A model generated the notes under the pieces. The model was not told the DNA's origin. It saw nothing but the letters and a program-made list of their open reading frames with translations, and did no database searches. This document shows, piece after piece, positions 8,842-18,672 of a stretch of 46,359 nt of DNA. The stretch covers positions 60,694 through 107,052 of the forward strand of contig NZ_JAPDHW010000011.1 of assembly GCF_025971945.1 (NCBI RefSeq), in the 5' to 3' direction. The stretch comes from Chryseobacterium kimseyorum. GTDB lineage: Bacteria > Bacteroidota > Bacteroidia > Flavobacteriales > Weeksellaceae. Within the stretch, counting starts at the first letter, position 1, and each line of letters begins with the position of its first letter. The position numbers were made by a program, and so were the translations under genes.

Positions 8842-9228
8842 TTAACGTTTTGAGAACTGGAATCTCTTTCTTGCTTTTTTCTGACCTGGTTTCTTTCTTT
8901 CTACCATTCTTGCATCTCTTGTAAGCAAACCTGCAGGCTTCAACAACAATCTGTATTCAGCATTGATTTCGCAAAGCGCTCTAGAGATACCTAATCTGAT
9001 AGCTTCTGCCTGACCTGTATTACCACCACCGAAAACATTTACGGTAACGTCATACTGACCAACAGTTTCAGAAAGGATAAACGGCTGATTTAATTTATAA
9101 ACCATTACGTCTGTAGAGAAATAAGTTGCAGCTTCTTTACCGTTTACTGTAATCACACCAGAACCTGGCTTTACATAAACTCTTGCTACAGAAGTCTTTC
9201 TTCTTCCGATTTTGTGAACTATAGACAT
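8842..9228 (-). CDS. rpsI: 30S ribosomal protein S9
   Basis: The 128-residue protein starts [24 protein letters not shown] and ends in [27 protein letters not shown] and the basic C-terminal tail that reaches the P-site tRNA are diagnostic for S9. It begins 5 nt after rplM, the usual L13-S9 pair. Confidence 0.97.
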   Translation of the reverse strand: MSIVHKIGRRKTSVARVYVKPGSGVITVNGKEAATYFSTDVMVYKLNQPFILSETVGQYDVTVNVFGGGNTGQAEAIRLGISRALCEINAEYRLLLKPAGLLTRDARMVERKKPGQKKARKRFQFSKR

Positions 9229-9233
9229 ATTAA

Positions 9234-9689
9234 TTATTTAAATTCGTTAATATTAAGTGTTTTAGGCTGTTGAGCTTCGTGCTTGTGCTCAGTTCCTTCA
9301 TATAAATAAAGGTTTTTGAACATAGCAGATCCTAATTTAGTTTTTGGAAGCATACCTTTTACAGATTTTTCCAATACTTTTAAAGAATCTTTCTTTAGAA
9401 GTTCAGTAGCCGTCATAGACTTTTGACCTCCAGGATATCCTGTATGCCAAATGTAAGTCTTGTCTTCCCACTTGGTTCCGGAAAGTGTAACTTTCCCAGC
9501 ATTCAAAACAATAACATTATCACCACAATCTACGTGAGGTGTAAAGTTTGCTTTGTGCTTACCTCTCAAAATCTTTGCAACCTTAGAAGCTAGTCTTCCT
9601 AACGGTTGTCCTTCAGCGTCTACTACAACCCATTCTTTATTTGCAGTAGCTTTGTTCGCTGAAACAGTTTTGTAACTTAATGTATTCAC
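9234..9689 (-). CDS. rplM: 50S ribosomal protein L13
   Basis: The 151-residue protein contains [27 protein letters not shown] and HTGYPGGQK, conserved in L13. The start codon is GTG at 9689-9687 (reads [13 protein letters not shown]); there is no better ATG. L13 assembles early into the 50S subunit and is the first gene of the operon. The GTG falls inside a possible leader helix described separately. Confidence 0.96.
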   Translation of the reverse strand: MNTLSYKTVSANKATANKEWVVVDAEGQPLGRLASKVAKILRGKHKANFTPHVDCGDNVIVLNAGKVTLSGTKWEDKTYIWHTGYPGGQKSMTATELLKKDSLKVLEKSVKGMLPKTKLGSAMFKNLYLYEGTEHKHEAQQPKTLNINEFK

Positions 9690-9742
9690 ACGTTTTAGTT
9701 AAAGATTAAACATAATTTTCCCCATAAGGGTGTGCAAAGGTA
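9690..9742 (-). promoter_or_regulatory. rplM promoter and short leader
   Basis: On the minus strand TACCTTTG (9742-9735) matches TAnnTTTG. The leader that follows starts CACAC (9734-9730), holds a small CCC-TTAT-GGG hairpin, and CACAC can pair with GTGTG at 9691-9687, which contains the GTG start codon. This could hide the start site and allow feedback by L13. L13 leaders have been proposed in Bacteroidia; I cannot confirm membership. Confidence 0.4.
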
Positions 9743-9856
9743 CAAATTATTTTTAGATTGTGAAAACTTATTTAAACTTAATCGATCTGCATCTATAGAT
9801 AAGGAAAGATTTAAAGTTCTGAAATATTTTTTCGGAGATTAATTTTGAAGTATCGA

Positions 9857-10189
9857 TCAGTTACGCAGAGACTTATTCGCTCTAAAGCTTGCGATTAAAT
9901 AGTACGCCACAAAAACAGTGGAAAATTTCAGAATGGCAGGAATTGCCAGTTCCAGATTAAATATCAGAGAACCTACAAATACCAACAATCCCATCGTCGC
10001 AAAAGAACTGAGCAATTTTTGGACTAATGTGAATTTAGGTGTATCAAGATAGTAAGATAAGCCCCAGGCTAAGCCGAACGCAACTGCATAAAAAATATCA
10101 AGATCAACATTTTCACTGCTGATGAAAAAATAATTGATCACAAAACTGAGAACCGTTCCCAAAGCGAAATACATCAGTGCTTTCTGCAT
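9857..10189 (-). CDS. Small membrane protein of unknown function
   Basis: The 110-residue protein is largely hydrophobic, with four likely transmembrane segments (about residues 5-23, 30-46, 58-78 and 82-102) and a short basic tail (RANKSLRN). I recognise no family motif. It has its own -7 box at 10214-10207 on the minus strand and is separated from rplM by 167 nt. It probably sits in the inner membrane. Confidence 0.7.
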   Translation of the reverse strand: MQKALMYFALGTVLSFVINYFFISSENVDLDIFYAVAFGLAWGLSYYLDTPKFTLVQKLLSSFATMGLLVFVGSLIFNLELAIPAILKFSTVFVAYYLIASFRANKSLRN

Positions 10190-10206
10190 ACCTTTTTTAT
10201 ATGACG

Positions 10207-10214
10207 CAAAAATA
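10207..10214 (-). promoter_or_regulatory. -7 box (TATTTTTG) for the small membrane protein
   Basis: CAAAAATA on the plus strand is TATTTTTG on the minus strand, 17 nt before the start codon, matching TAnnTTTG. Confidence 0.45.
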
Positions 10215-10570
10215 ATGAATTTTTTGAAAGGAAACTCGTATAGTTAAATTAGTCCTTTCCGCTGTAAATTTTAAAATTTTGTATTTCGAAAATAAGTGAA
10301 AAGACCTGCTTATAATGACTGCACAGAAAAATTAATTTTTTTGTCTTCCATTACGTTTTAAATAACTACAAAGTCACTTCATTTAATAATGTGATACAAT
10401 TATTTATTATCCACAACCATCTAACTTAACGTCACACTAAAGATGATCATATTTATCAATAACCGTATCAGACATAAAACTCAAAATCGGGAATGTGCAT
10501 TTCTACAATTTCATTTAAATATTTAAAAATCAACATCTTAAATATTTAAAATAAGTTTTTATTAAATTGT
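10215..10570. other. Non-coding stretch between divergent genes
   Basis: About 356 nt of AT-rich DNA between the divergent membrane-protein gene and icmF. No ORF, RNA gene or convincing repeat was seen; it presumably holds upstream regulatory DNA for icmF. Confidence 0.5.
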
Positions 10571-10578
10571 TATATTTG
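10571..10578 (+). promoter_or_regulatory. -7 box (TATATTTG) for icmF
   Basis: TATATTTG fits TAnnTTTG and lies 27 nt before the icmF ATG; the -33 element is not clear. Confidence 0.45.
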
Positions 10579-10605
10579 GAAACTTAGAAATTTTCTACAA
10601 ACAAT

Positions 10606-13600
10606 ATGGAAACCCAAAAATATACTCCAACAAACAAAGTAAGAATTGTAACCGCAGCTTCGTTATTCGACGGGCACGATGCGGCCATCAATATTATGCG
10701 CCGTGTGATTCAGGGAACGGGATGCGAAGTCATTCACCTTGGCCACGACAAATCTGCTGAAGAAGTAGTAAACACAGCAATTCAGGAAGATGCCAACGCC
10801 ATTGCCCTGACTTCTTATCAAGGTGGTCACAACGAATATTTTAAATACATCTACGACCTTTTAAGAGAAAAAAACTCTCCGCAAATTAAAATTTTCGGTG
10901 GTGGTGGCGGTGTGATTCTGCCCGAAGAAATCGAAGATATTATGTCTTATGGAATCGACAGAATTTATTCTCCGGACGACGGCCGCGAACTTGGTCTTCA
11001 GGGAATGATCGATGATTTGGTGAAACGATCAGATTTCGCAACCGGAAAGGAAGTGACTGCTGAAGATTTGGATAACATCAGTTTCGAAAACTCGACCAGC
11101 ATCGCAAAAATCATTTCTGCGGTTGAAAACTTCTCAGAAGAAAAACCGGATTTGGTAAAAGCGATTGATGAAAAATCAAAAGATTTAAATATCCCAATCA
11201 TCGGGATCACAGGAACCGGTGGAGCGGGAAAATCTTCTTTAACTGATGAATTGGTAAGACGTTTCTTACGTTCAAATCCGGGTAAAAAGATTGCGATTAT
11301 TTCCATCGACCCTTCAAAAAAGAAAACAGGAGGTGCGCTTTTGGGTGACAGAATCCGTATGAACGCCATCAATGACCCAAGAGTTTATATGCGTTCGATG
11401 GCGACGAGAGAAAACAACGTTTCTGTTTCTCCATTTATTCATTCAGCATTAAATGTGTTGAAACTGGCTTATCCTGATGTTATCATTCTGGAAACTTCGG
11501 GTATCGGACAGTCAGGTTCGGAAGTTTCAGATTTTGCTGATGTTTCAATGTACGTGATGACGCCTGAATACGGAGCTTCCACACAGTTGGAAAAAATCGA
11601 TATGTTGGATTATGCAGACTTGGTTGCATTAAATAAATCCGACAAACGTGGCGCTCTCGATGCGCTTCAGGCGGTAAGAAAACAGTTCCAGAGAAACCAT
11701 TTGCTATGGGAAAGTCCGTTGGATGATATGCCGGTTTACGCTACAAAAGCATCTCAGTTCAATGACCACGGAACGACCGATTTGTACAATAGATTAGTCG
11801 ATAAAGTTAATGCTAAATATTCTGATTTAAATCTAAAAGGTTTTGTTGAACAGGAAGTTTCCGAAGATATCACGATCATTCCTCCAAAAAGAGTCCGTTA
11901 TCTTTCTGAAATCGTTGAAAACAACAGACAGTACGATGCCAACGTTGAAAAACAGGCAGAATTAGCAAGAAAAATGTATCACATTGAAGGCGTAAAAAGT
12001 TTCCTTTCAAACGAAACTCTGGATGCTGAATATCAGAAGGCTGAAAAAGACCTTCAACAGGAAAACATCGACTTCTTAAAAAATTGGGATGACACCAAAC
12101 AGGCTTTCAAAGCTGAGTTTTATTCTTATTTCGTTCGTGGAAAAGAAATCAAGGTGGAAACCTCAACTGAATCTTTATCTCATTTAAAAATTCCAAAAAT
12201 ATCTTTACCAAAATATACCGATTGGGGAGATTTGATTAAATGGAAGGGTCAGGAAAATCTTCCGGGCGGATTTCCTTACACCGCCGGAATTTATCCTTTC
12301 AAAAGAACAGGAGAAGACCCTACGAGAATGTTCGCAGGAGAAGGCGGACCGGAAAGAACCAACAGAAGATTCCACTATGTATCTGCGGAAATGGATGCAA
12401 AACGTTTATCCACAGCGTTTGACTCCGTGACGTTATACGGACAGGACCCTGCTCTACCACCGGATATTTATGGTAAAATCGGAAATGCGGGAGTTTCTAT
12501 CGCAACATTAGATGATGCTAAAAAACTGTATTCCGGTTTTGATTTGGTGAATGCAATGACATCAGTTTCAATGACCATCAACGGACCTGCGCCGATGTTG
12601 CTGGCATTCTTTATGAACGCGGCCATCGACCAGAATGTTGAAAAATATATTGCTGAACATCAATTAGAAGCAAATGTTGAAAAAGCTTTAAAAGAAAAAT
12701 TTGACGACAAAGGTTTGGAAAGACCAAAATACAATGGCGAATTACCACCTTCCAATAATGGTTTAGGTTTAAAACTATTAGGAATCACGGGAGATGAAGT
12801 AATTCCTGCGGAAGCTTATGCTGAAATTAAGGCTAAAACGATTGCAACAGTTCGAGGAACCGTTCAGGCAGACATTTTAAAAGAAGACCAGGCTCAGAAT
12901 ACTTGTATTTTCTCCACTGAATTTGCCTTGAGACTGATGGGTGACGTTCAGGAATATTTTATTACTGAAAAAGTGAGAAATTTCTACTCGGTTTCTATTT
13001 CCGGTTATCACATTGCAGAAGCGGGTGCGAATCCGGTTTCTCAGTTGGCATTTACCTTGGCAAATGGTTTCACTTATGTGGAATATTATTTGTCAAGAGG
13101 AATGGATATTAATGATTTCGCACCGAACTTATCTTTCTTTTTCTCCAACGGTATCGACCCTGAATATTCAGTAATCGGACGTGTGGCGAGAAGAATCTGG
13201 GCAAAAGCAATGAAACTGAAATATGGTGCAGACGAAAGAAGCCAGATGTTGAAATACCACATTCAGACTTCAGGACGTTCGCTTCACGCGCAGGAAATTG
13301 ATTTTAATGATATCAGAACAACGCTTCAGGCGCTTTATGCAATCTACGATAACTGTAATTCACTACACACCAATGCTTATGACGAGGCGATTACAACTCC
13401 GACTGAGCAGTCTGTGAGAAGAGCTATGGCCATCCAGTTGATTATCAACAAAGAATTAGGATTAGCTAAAAACGAAAATCCGCTTCAGGGTTCATTTATT
13501 ATTGAAGAACTGACAGATTTGGTAGAAGAAGCTGTGTATGCAGAATTCGACAGAATCACGGAAAGAGGTGGCGTTTTGGGTGCGATGGAAACGATGTATC

Positions 13601-13953
13601 AGCGTTCAAAAATCCAGGAAGAATCGATGCATTACGAATGGCTGAAACACACCGGAGAATATCCAATTATCGGTGTAAATACTTTCTTAGGAAAAGACGG
13701 TTCACCAACGGTTCGCCCGGGAGAAGTTATCCGTTCGACTGAGGAAGAAAAGCAGGTGCAGATTGAAACCCTTCATAATTTCCAGAAATCCAATGAAGAT
13801 AAATCTGAAGCTGCCCTGAAAACGCTTCAACACGCTGCCATCAATCAGCAGAATTTATTTAATGTGATGATGGATGCTGTAAAATACTGTTCGCTTGGGC
13901 AGATTACCAACGCTTTGTTTGAAGTGGGTGGGAAATATCGTAGAAATATGTAG
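10606..13953 (+). CDS. icmF: Fused isobutyryl-CoA mutase-type acyl-CoA mutase (IcmF)
   Basis: This 1115-residue adenosylcobalamin enzyme has the IcmF domain order. An N-terminal B12-binding domain contains DGHDAAI, with the cobalt-ligand histidine, and GGGGG. A MeaB-type G-protein chaperone domain has a Walker A at G203-S211 (GTGGAGKSS) and NKSDKRG as the base-specificity motif. The mutase TIM barrel starts near residue 545 ([31 protein letters not shown]). IcmF interconverts isobutyryl-CoA and n-butyryl-CoA, and some members act on isovaleryl/pivalyl-CoA. At the two substrate-selecting positions I see Y563 (AGIYPF) and Q764 (DQAQNT). Methylmalonyl-CoA mutases have Tyr and Arg there and studied IcmFs Phe and Gln, so the exact substrate is open. 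Length is normal. The 3' end is duplicated downstream. Confidence 0.93.
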   Translation: METQKYTPTNKVRIVTAASLFDGHDAAINIMRRVIQGTGCEVIHLGHDKSAEEVVNTAIQEDANAIALTSYQGGHNEYFKYIYDLLREKNSPQIKIFGGGGGVILPEEIEDIMSYGIDRIYSPDDGRELGLQGMIDDLVKRSDFATGKEVTAEDLDNISFENSTSIAKIISAVENFSEEKPDLVKAIDEKSKDLNIPIIGITGTGGAGKSSLTDELVRRFLRSNPGKKIAIISIDPSKKKTGGALLGDRIRMNAINDPRVYMRSMATRENNVSVSPFIHSALNVLKLAYPDVIILETSGIGQSGSEVSDFADVSMYVMTPEYGASTQLEKIDMLDYADLVALNKSDKRGALDALQAVRKQFQRNHLLWESPLDDMPVYATKASQFNDHGTTDLYNRLVDKVNAKYSDLNLKGFVEQEVSEDITIIPPKRVRYLSEIVENNRQYDANVEKQAELARKMYHIEGVKSFLSNETLDAEYQKAEKDLQQENIDFLKNWDDTKQAFKAEFYSYFVRGKEIKVETSTESLSHLKIPKISLPKYTDWGDLIKWKGQENLPGGFPYTAGIYPFKRTGEDPTRMFAGEGGPERTNRRFHYVSAEMDAKRLSTAFDSVTLYGQDPALPPDIYGKIGNAGVSIATLDDAKKLYSGFDLVNAMTSVSMTINGPAPMLLAFFMNAAIDQNVEKYIAEHQLEANVEKALKEKFDDKGLERPKYNGELPPSNNGLGLKLLGITGDEVIPAEAYAEIKAKTIATVRGTVQADILKEDQAQNTCIFSTEFALRLMGDVQEYFITEKVRNFYSVSISGYHIAEAGANPVSQLAFTLANGFTYVEYYLSRGMDINDFAPNLSFFFSNGIDPEYSVIGRVARRIWAKAMKLKYGADERSQMLKYHIQTSGRSLHAQEIDFNDIRTTLQALYAIYDNCNSLHTNAYDEAITTPTEQSVRRAMAIQLIINKELGLAKNENPLQGSFIIEELTDLVEEAVYAEFDRITERGGVLGAMETMYQRSKIQEESMHYEWLKHTGEYPIIGVNTFLGKDGSPTVRPGEVIRSTEEEKQVQIETLHNFQKSNEDKSEAALKTLQHAAINQQNLFNVMMDAVKYCSLGQITNALFEVGGKYRRNM

Positions 13954-14039
13954 GTCCGTAGTCGGACTGGCAGTTTTTAATACTAAATGTTTTAAACATA
14001 AATCAAACCTCAAGGAAATTTCTTTGAGGTTTTTTCTTA
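13864..14039 (+). repeat. Direct repeat, copy 1 (icmF 3' end plus terminator)
   Basis: These 176 nt cover the last 29 codons of icmF, its stop codon and its terminator. The segment 14725-14900 has the same length and agrees at about nine in ten bases by eye, including an identical terminator hairpin. Confidence 0.9.
14005..14037 (+). terminator. Rho-independent terminator of icmF
   Basis: AAACCTCAA (14005-14013) pairs with TTGAGGTTT (14024-14032), followed by a T run. Confidence 0.85.
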
Positions 14040-14174
14040 ATTTAGATTCAAATAAAAACTGTAAGAATGAAAATTATTCAAAATAGAAATCTTGTTGAAG
14101 AACTTGGTAAAACTTGTCAAAACACAATGAAAAGTTTTTGAACTAGTAGAATTAAACTTTATATTTAAAATAGC

Positions 14175-14585
14175 ATGCAACTAAAAATAATATTTACATT
14201 CTTTATAATGATAACAATGTGTGGTGATAATATTGTTAATGCCAGTGATAAAAACACATATCATATAAATACAGAATTATTAGATAAAAATACGGTTAGA
14301 GTGAAGTTTAGCTTTTCAAGAAATAACGCCGGATGTGGAATCATTAAAAATGCTAACTGCTATGAAGTTGAAGTTGTTGACATCTCAAATCAAATTTTGT
14401 ATGGTAAACTTCTCAGATTATATGTGATTTGCCCCGAGATACTTAACGGTATTTTACATAAAGAATATTACAACATCAAAATTACAAACGATATGACAAG
14501 TTTGGAAAAAACAGTTAATATGAGCTGTTCGAATAATCTTAAAAACCAAAATATCAGAGAAGCTCTTTTATTAAATATCGAGTAA
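14175..14585 (+). CDS. Small cysteine-containing secreted protein, unknown
   Basis: The 136-residue protein starts with a signal peptide (MQLKIIFTFFIMITMCGDNI, cleavage probably after VNA). The mature part is rich in Asn, Lys and Ile and has five cysteines (AGCG, NANCYE, VICPE, MSCSN and neighbours), suggesting a disulfide-bonded beta protein. I recognise no family. It is more AT-rich than its neighbours and sits between two copies of the icmF 3' end, so it was probably gained, or moved, together with that duplication. It has no own terminator before the icmF remnant. Confidence 0.6.
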   Translation: MQLKIIFTFFIMITMCGDNIVNASDKNTYHINTELLDKNTVRVKFSFSRNNAGCGIIKNANCYEVEVVDISNQILYGKLLRLYVICPEILNGILHKEYYNIKITNDMTSLEKTVNMSCSNNLKNQNIREALLLNIE

Positions 14586-14631
14586 TCATGTTTTTCCATC
14601 GATGAAAGGTGGATCGTCACCGACCGAATTG

Positions 14632-14814
14632 TTTTATAATTTCCGTAGCTGTGATGGAGAAAAGTGGAAGAAGTTTTAAAGAGCTTTACAACAAGCGGCC
14701 AGCAATTAGCAGAATTCCTTCTATGTGATGATGGATGCCGTGAAATACTGCTCACTTGCGCCGATTACCAACGCTTTGTTTGAAGTGGGTGGGAAGTATA
14801 GAAGAAATATGTAA
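14632..14814 (+). pseudogene. Degenerate duplicate of the icmF C-terminus
   Basis: The last 30 codons (14725-14814) read [10 protein letters not shown], then [16 protein letters not shown] and stop, nearly identical to the true icmF end. Further upstream, similarity continues more weakly (TATAATTTCC at 14635-14644 and AGCAGAATT at 14708-14716 match the corresponding icmF DNA), but the frame is broken and a TAG at 14707-14709 stands where icmF has a CAG glutamine codon. There is no start codon or B12/G-protein domain, so it cannot encode a mutase. It may be the remnant of a second mutase copy or of a partial duplication. Confidence 0.85.
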
Positions 14815-14900
14815 GTCCGTAGCAGGACTGGCGGTTTTAATACTAAATTTTTAAAATCATAAATCAAACCTCAAGGAAATTTCTTTGAGGTTTTTTCTTA
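14725..14900 (+). repeat. Direct repeat, copy 2 (icmF 3' end plus terminator)
   Basis: Second copy of the 176-nt segment at 13864-14039, starting 861 nt after the first. Coding differences are mostly silent third-position changes, which suggests the copies diverged for a time under coding constraint. Confidence 0.9.
14866..14898 (+). terminator. Duplicated Rho-independent terminator
   Basis: AAACCTCAA (14866-14874) pairs with TTGAGGTTT (14885-14893) and a T run follows; it is identical to the icmF terminator. Confidence 0.85.
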
Positions 14901-14928
14901 CTTTTACGCTCACATAAAAACAATTAAA

Positions 14929-15699
14929 ATGATGAAATATTTTTTATTCCTTTTTGGAATTATTTTCAGTGGACTTTTTAATGCGCAGGAAGCTGACAAC
15001 AATCTTCAGGGTTATTTTATGACCAATTCCTCAGAATCTCTGTATTCTTATTTTGCTTTTGACGGTAATGGAAAAGTAGATATTGCAGGATATGGAAAGG
15101 GCGACTATTTTGTAAAAAATGATTCTGTGATCGTCTTTCCGGACAAAGATATCTTTATTTTTAAAATGAATAAAAATCGTCTGAACGGGATTTCTGATTG
15201 GGTGAAAAACACCAAATGGGATTTGAAGAAAGACAGTATTGCTGAAAATAACAGGAAAGATGATGCTTTGGCTAAGAAAAATGCGCAACTTCTCTATGAA
15301 TATTACCAAAAAACCAGAAAGAAAAGCAATGATTTGGGAAGACTTTTTGATGAAAGTGCTATGGGAAATTACACCAAAACCATTAATGATCTGTGCAGTA
15401 AAGGACTTACCAAAGCCTGTATGGAGAAATTCGGTTTAATGGTGATGGAAGACGTTGGCGGAATGGGTGCTGTCTTAACAAGCAAAACGAAAAAGCCCAA
15501 ACTCAATCCTGAAATCATCAAACTGGGACAGAAAATCATCAGCATGGGTGAGGTGGAAGGCCATACCGTTTTAGGAAGTTATTATTATAGTATAGGCGAC
15601 AAAGTAAAAGCTGAAAAAGAATGGCAGAAAGGCACAGATGAAGGAAGTACGAAAGCAGCGATGGTGCAGTTCGAAGCTGAAATGTCGGAGGCTCAGTAA
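14929..15699 (+). CDS. Secreted protein with Sel1/TPR-like C-terminus
   Basis: The 256-residue protein has a signal peptide (MMKYFLFLFGIIFSGLFNAQ). Residues about 25-95 look like a beta-rich lipocalin-like segment (LQGYFMTNSSESLYSYFAFDGNGKVD). The C-terminal half is helical; CSKGLTKACMEKFG and EGHTVLGSYYYSIGDKVKAEKEWQKGTDEGS resemble Sel1-like or TPR helical hairpins. Such repeats usually mediate protein contacts. Two ATGs stand in tandem (14929 and 14932); either works. The gene follows the duplicated terminator, so it is likely transcribed on its own. Function unknown. Confidence 0.7.
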   Translation: MMKYFLFLFGIIFSGLFNAQEADNNLQGYFMTNSSESLYSYFAFDGNGKVDIAGYGKGDYFVKNDSVIVFPDKDIFIFKMNKNRLNGISDWVKNTKWDLKKDSIAENNRKDDALAKKNAQLLYEYYQKTRKKSNDLGRLFDESAMGNYTKTINDLCSKGLTKACMEKFGLMVMEDVGGMGAVLTSKTKKPKLNPEIIKLGQKIISMGEVEGHTVLGSYYYSIGDKVKAEKEWQKGTDEGSTKAAMVQFEAEMSEAQ

Positions 15700-15736
15700 G
15701 TATTTTATTTTTAAATATCTCAAGCAACAAAAAAAG

Positions 15737-15770
15737 GTCGGCGCAAAAATTTATTTTGCGCCGACTCTTG
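15737..15770. terminator. Strong bidirectional terminator
   Basis: GTCGGCGCAAAA (15737-15748) pairs perfectly with TTTTGCGCCGAC (15754-15765). An A tract before it makes it a strong terminator for the minus-strand peptidase gene; on the plus side only a weak T-rich tail follows. Confidence 0.85.
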
Positions 15771-15790
15771 TTTATATTATTACTAGGAAA

Positions 15791-18523
15791 TTATTTTTTA
15801 TTAAAATCTCCCGCAAAAACTGAAGTCATCTTATCTTCACTGATGTATCTTTTCAACACTTCGTTCACCTGACCGACTTTTAATGCTTTTACTTTTGTTT
15901 CCAAAGCATCATAATCTTCCAAAGGAACTCCATATTGCAATTGCTGGTTAACCAATGTCATTAAAGATCCGTCGGTACCCAAATTGGTTTTTCTGGAAGT
16001 CAGCCAAGAGTTTAGATTAGACTTGAATTCATCTTCCGTGAAACCTTCTTTCACCGCCTTGTTTACTTCCTCTTTCAAAGCGTTGTTGACGTCACTTTTC
16101 TTTGTCGGGTTAAAAAATGAATACCAACCCCAGGATGCCACATCATTGATTACCGGTACGCTCATGTAAGAACCGGCTCCGTAACTGATTCCTTCCTTTT
16201 CACGTAGTCTTGTAGGAATTCTTGAAGTTAAAAATCCTCCGCTACCCAACATTTCGTTCGCAATTAGAAGGGCAGGATAATCAGGACTTTTTGTATCCAT
16301 TGTGAAGCTTATCTTTCCTACGGCAGCGGCGTTCTCCTTATCCGGTGTTATAAAATCTTTATCCTGTTTTTTTGTTGCAAAAAGTTCAGGTTTTACATAT
16401 TCATATTTCGATTTTGAATTCCATTTACCAAAGGTTTGTTCAAGCATCGCTGAAGCGGTTTTTACATCTAAATCTCCGACCATACTTCCCACTCCGTTAT
16501 TGCTTCCCAAAATTTTATTGTAGAAATCTACAAGATCTTCTCTCTTCACTTTTTTGTTGTTGTCAATCTGTTCTTGAGTAGAAGATGTGTAGTAGATGCT
16601 TTCTTTAGGATAAGCTTCCGTCATTTTTTCGATTTCGGTAAAGGCAATGGACTGTGGATCGTTCAATGAACTTTCAAGATAGGTATTGTATTCATTTACC
16701 GTTTTTGCCAGTTCAGCTTCCGGGAAATTAGATTCAGTAAGGATTTCTTTAACTAATCCCATTACTTTAGGTAAATTTTCTTTGTAAGTGCTGACGTTAA
16801 CGTATAAAGTCTGCCCGCCGAATCCGAAACTCACATTCGATTTCCATTGGTCAAGCATATCCTGAATCTGCTCCTTCGTATGCGATTTTGTTCCGGTTTT
16901 CATAACCTGTGCCATCAGAGAACCGACGTGAGATTTGCCTTTTAAATCATTAGCATTACTTACCGGAAACCTGAAGCTTCCAACTACTTTTCCGCCTTTT
17001 ATTTCTTTTTTAACAATACCATATTTCATCCCGTTGCTTAATTTACCTTCCGTAAGATTAGCTTTAAGATTTTTTATGCTTGATTCAAAAGGTGCAACTT
17101 CTTTTTCAAGAGCCTTACCTTTATAATCTTTTGTAAGTGCTGCAATTTGTTCGTCAGAATATTCCAGATTTTTGACTCTCACCTCATCTTTCGTTGGGAT
17201 GAAAATTCCGATTGTTCTGTTATTGTCTTTAAAATATTTATCAGAAACTCTTTGAACATCGGCTAGCGTTAATTTCTCTATATTATCACGGTAAAGCATT
17301 GATAATTTGTAATTTCCGGCACCTACAATCTCAGTTAAACTGATTGCTAAATTAATCGTATTATTTTTCGTGTTTTCAATCTGTTTCAGGATTTTAGCTT
17401 TTGCTCTTTCAACATCCTGAGCAGTGTATTTTATTGCAGTGATTTTACTGAGCTCTGTTCTGAAATCATTCTGTACAGCTTTAATATCTTTATCAGCAGG
17501 CACTTCCAGTCCAAAATACATAAACGCAGCATCTCTCACCGTAGGCTGATAAGAATAAACAGACGCAGCTTTGCGGGAATCAATCATCGCTTTATATAAA
17601 TATCCTGAAGGATCTGAGGTAAGAATCTCTGATAGAGCATCCAGAGCTGCATAATCTTTATCTGCGTAAGGAGCTGTGTGATACAGAGCACCTACAATTT
17701 TACTTTCTCCGGAACGCTTTAATTCCACAAAACGCTCACCATCCTGAGCCGGCTCTACAGTATAAGGCTGATCGAGCACTCTCGCCGGTTTTGGAATAAC
17801 TGAGAAATATTGTGTAACATAATTAAGCGCCTGTTTCTCATCAAATTTTCCGGCAACTATCAAAGTAGCATTATCCGGCTGATAAAATTTCTCGTAAAAC
17901 TTTCTCAACGTTGGTGCTTTTACTCTTTCGATATCTTCTTTGCTACCGATGGTACTGTTTCCGTAGTTATGCCATAAATATGCTGTCGAAACGATACGTT
18001 CCATCAAAACACTACCCGGATTGTTTTCTCCAATTTCGAATTCATTTCTTACAACAGAAAATTCTTTATCCAAATCGGTTTGTAAAATCGTTGCATTGAC
18101 CATTCGGTCAGCTTCCATTTCCAAAGACCACTTCAAGTTTTCATCGCTGGATGGGAAGATTTCATAGTAATTGGTTCTGTCGTACCACGTCGTACCATTG
18201 GCATTTCCACCTTTATCAGATAACTGCTTTTTAATATCACCTAATTTTTTGGTACTTTTAAACAGCATATGCTCGAGTAAGTGCGCCATTCCTTTTTCTC
18301 CGTATCCTTCATGTTTAGAACCAACATTGTAAACAATATTTACAATCATGTTACTCTGTGAGGCATCAGGAATTAAGAGAACTTTCATGCCGTTACTGAG
18401 CGTGTATTCTTTAATACCTTCAGTGTTGCTTACAAATTTGGGAGTTTCAGTTTTTTGGGAAAATACAGGATTGATACTGCCGGTAAAAAAGAGGACAGCA
18501 GTACCCAATAAAAAATTTTTCAT
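15791..18523 (-). CDS. M16 family zinc metallopeptidase (pitrilysin/insulinase-like)
   Basis: The 910-residue exported protein has a signal peptide (MKNFLLGTAVLFFTGSINPVFSQ). The inverted zinc motif HxxEH is H81-L-L-E84-H85, with the third ligand probably the glutamate in RNEFEIGENN. The first half carries the active M16 domain and its M16C partner. The second half repeats the fold (from about residue 490) without an HxxEH, as in two-domain M16 enzymes that enclose short peptides in a chamber. It probably degrades peptides in the periplasm. Monocistronic, with a strong terminator. Confidence 0.93.
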   Translation of the reverse strand: MKNFLLGTAVLFFTGSINPVFSQKTETPKFVSNTEGIKEYTLSNGMKVLLIPDASQSNMIVNIVYNVGSKHEGYGEKGMAHLLEHMLFKSTKKLGDIKKQLSDKGGNANGTTWYDRTNYYEIFPSSDENLKWSLEMEADRMVNATILQTDLDKEFSVVRNEFEIGENNPGSVLMERIVSTAYLWHNYGNSTIGSKEDIERVKAPTLRKFYEKFYQPDNATLIVAGKFDEKQALNYVTQYFSVIPKPARVLDQPYTVEPAQDGERFVELKRSGESKIVGALYHTAPYADKDYAALDALSEILTSDPSGYLYKAMIDSRKAASVYSYQPTVRDAAFMYFGLEVPADKDIKAVQNDFRTELSKITAIKYTAQDVERAKAKILKQIENTKNNTINLAISLTEIVGAGNYKLSMLYRDNIEKLTLADVQRVSDKYFKDNNRTIGIFIPTKDEVRVKNLEYSDEQIAALTKDYKGKALEKEVAPFESSIKNLKANLTEGKLSNGMKYGIVKKEIKGGKVVGSFRFPVSNANDLKGKSHVGSLMAQVMKTGTKSHTKEQIQDMLDQWKSNVSFGFGGQTLYVNVSTYKENLPKVMGLVKEILTESNFPEAELAKTVNEYNTYLESSLNDPQSIAFTEIEKMTEAYPKESIYYTSSTQEQIDNNKKVKREDLVDFYNKILGSNNGVGSMVGDLDVKTASAMLEQTFGKWNSKSKYEYVKPELFATKKQDKDFITPDKENAAAVGKISFTMDTKSPDYPALLIANEMLGSGGFLTSRIPTRLREKEGISYGAGSYMSVPVINDVASWGWYSFFNPTKKSDVNNALKEEVNKAVKEGFTEDEFKSNLNSWLTSRKTNLGTDGSLMTLVNQQLQYGVPLEDYDALETKVKALKVGQVNEVLKRYISEDKMTSVFAGDFNKK

Positions 18524-18660
18524 GTAATTATTTTAAGGTTTTAAATTTATAAAATTTTTTAATGTCACAAATAGATATTTCACCTTGCTGATGATTTTTT
18601 TAATTAATGAGATATTTAAAATACCTCGGACTGCAACTTTTTCATATCATAATTTAATAT

Positions 18661-18668
18661 TAATATTG
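18661..18668 (+). promoter_or_regulatory. -7-like box (TAATATTG) 4 nt before a start codon
   Basis: TAATATTG differs from TAnnTTTG at one position and ends 4 nt before ATG 18673, so the transcript would begin at or next to the start codon. Confidence 0.4.
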
Positions 18669-18672
18669 CGAC

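Noticed and set aside
12240..12422. 60-codon ORF inside icmF in another frame
   Set aside because: Arg-rich shadow frame within a well conserved mutase domain.
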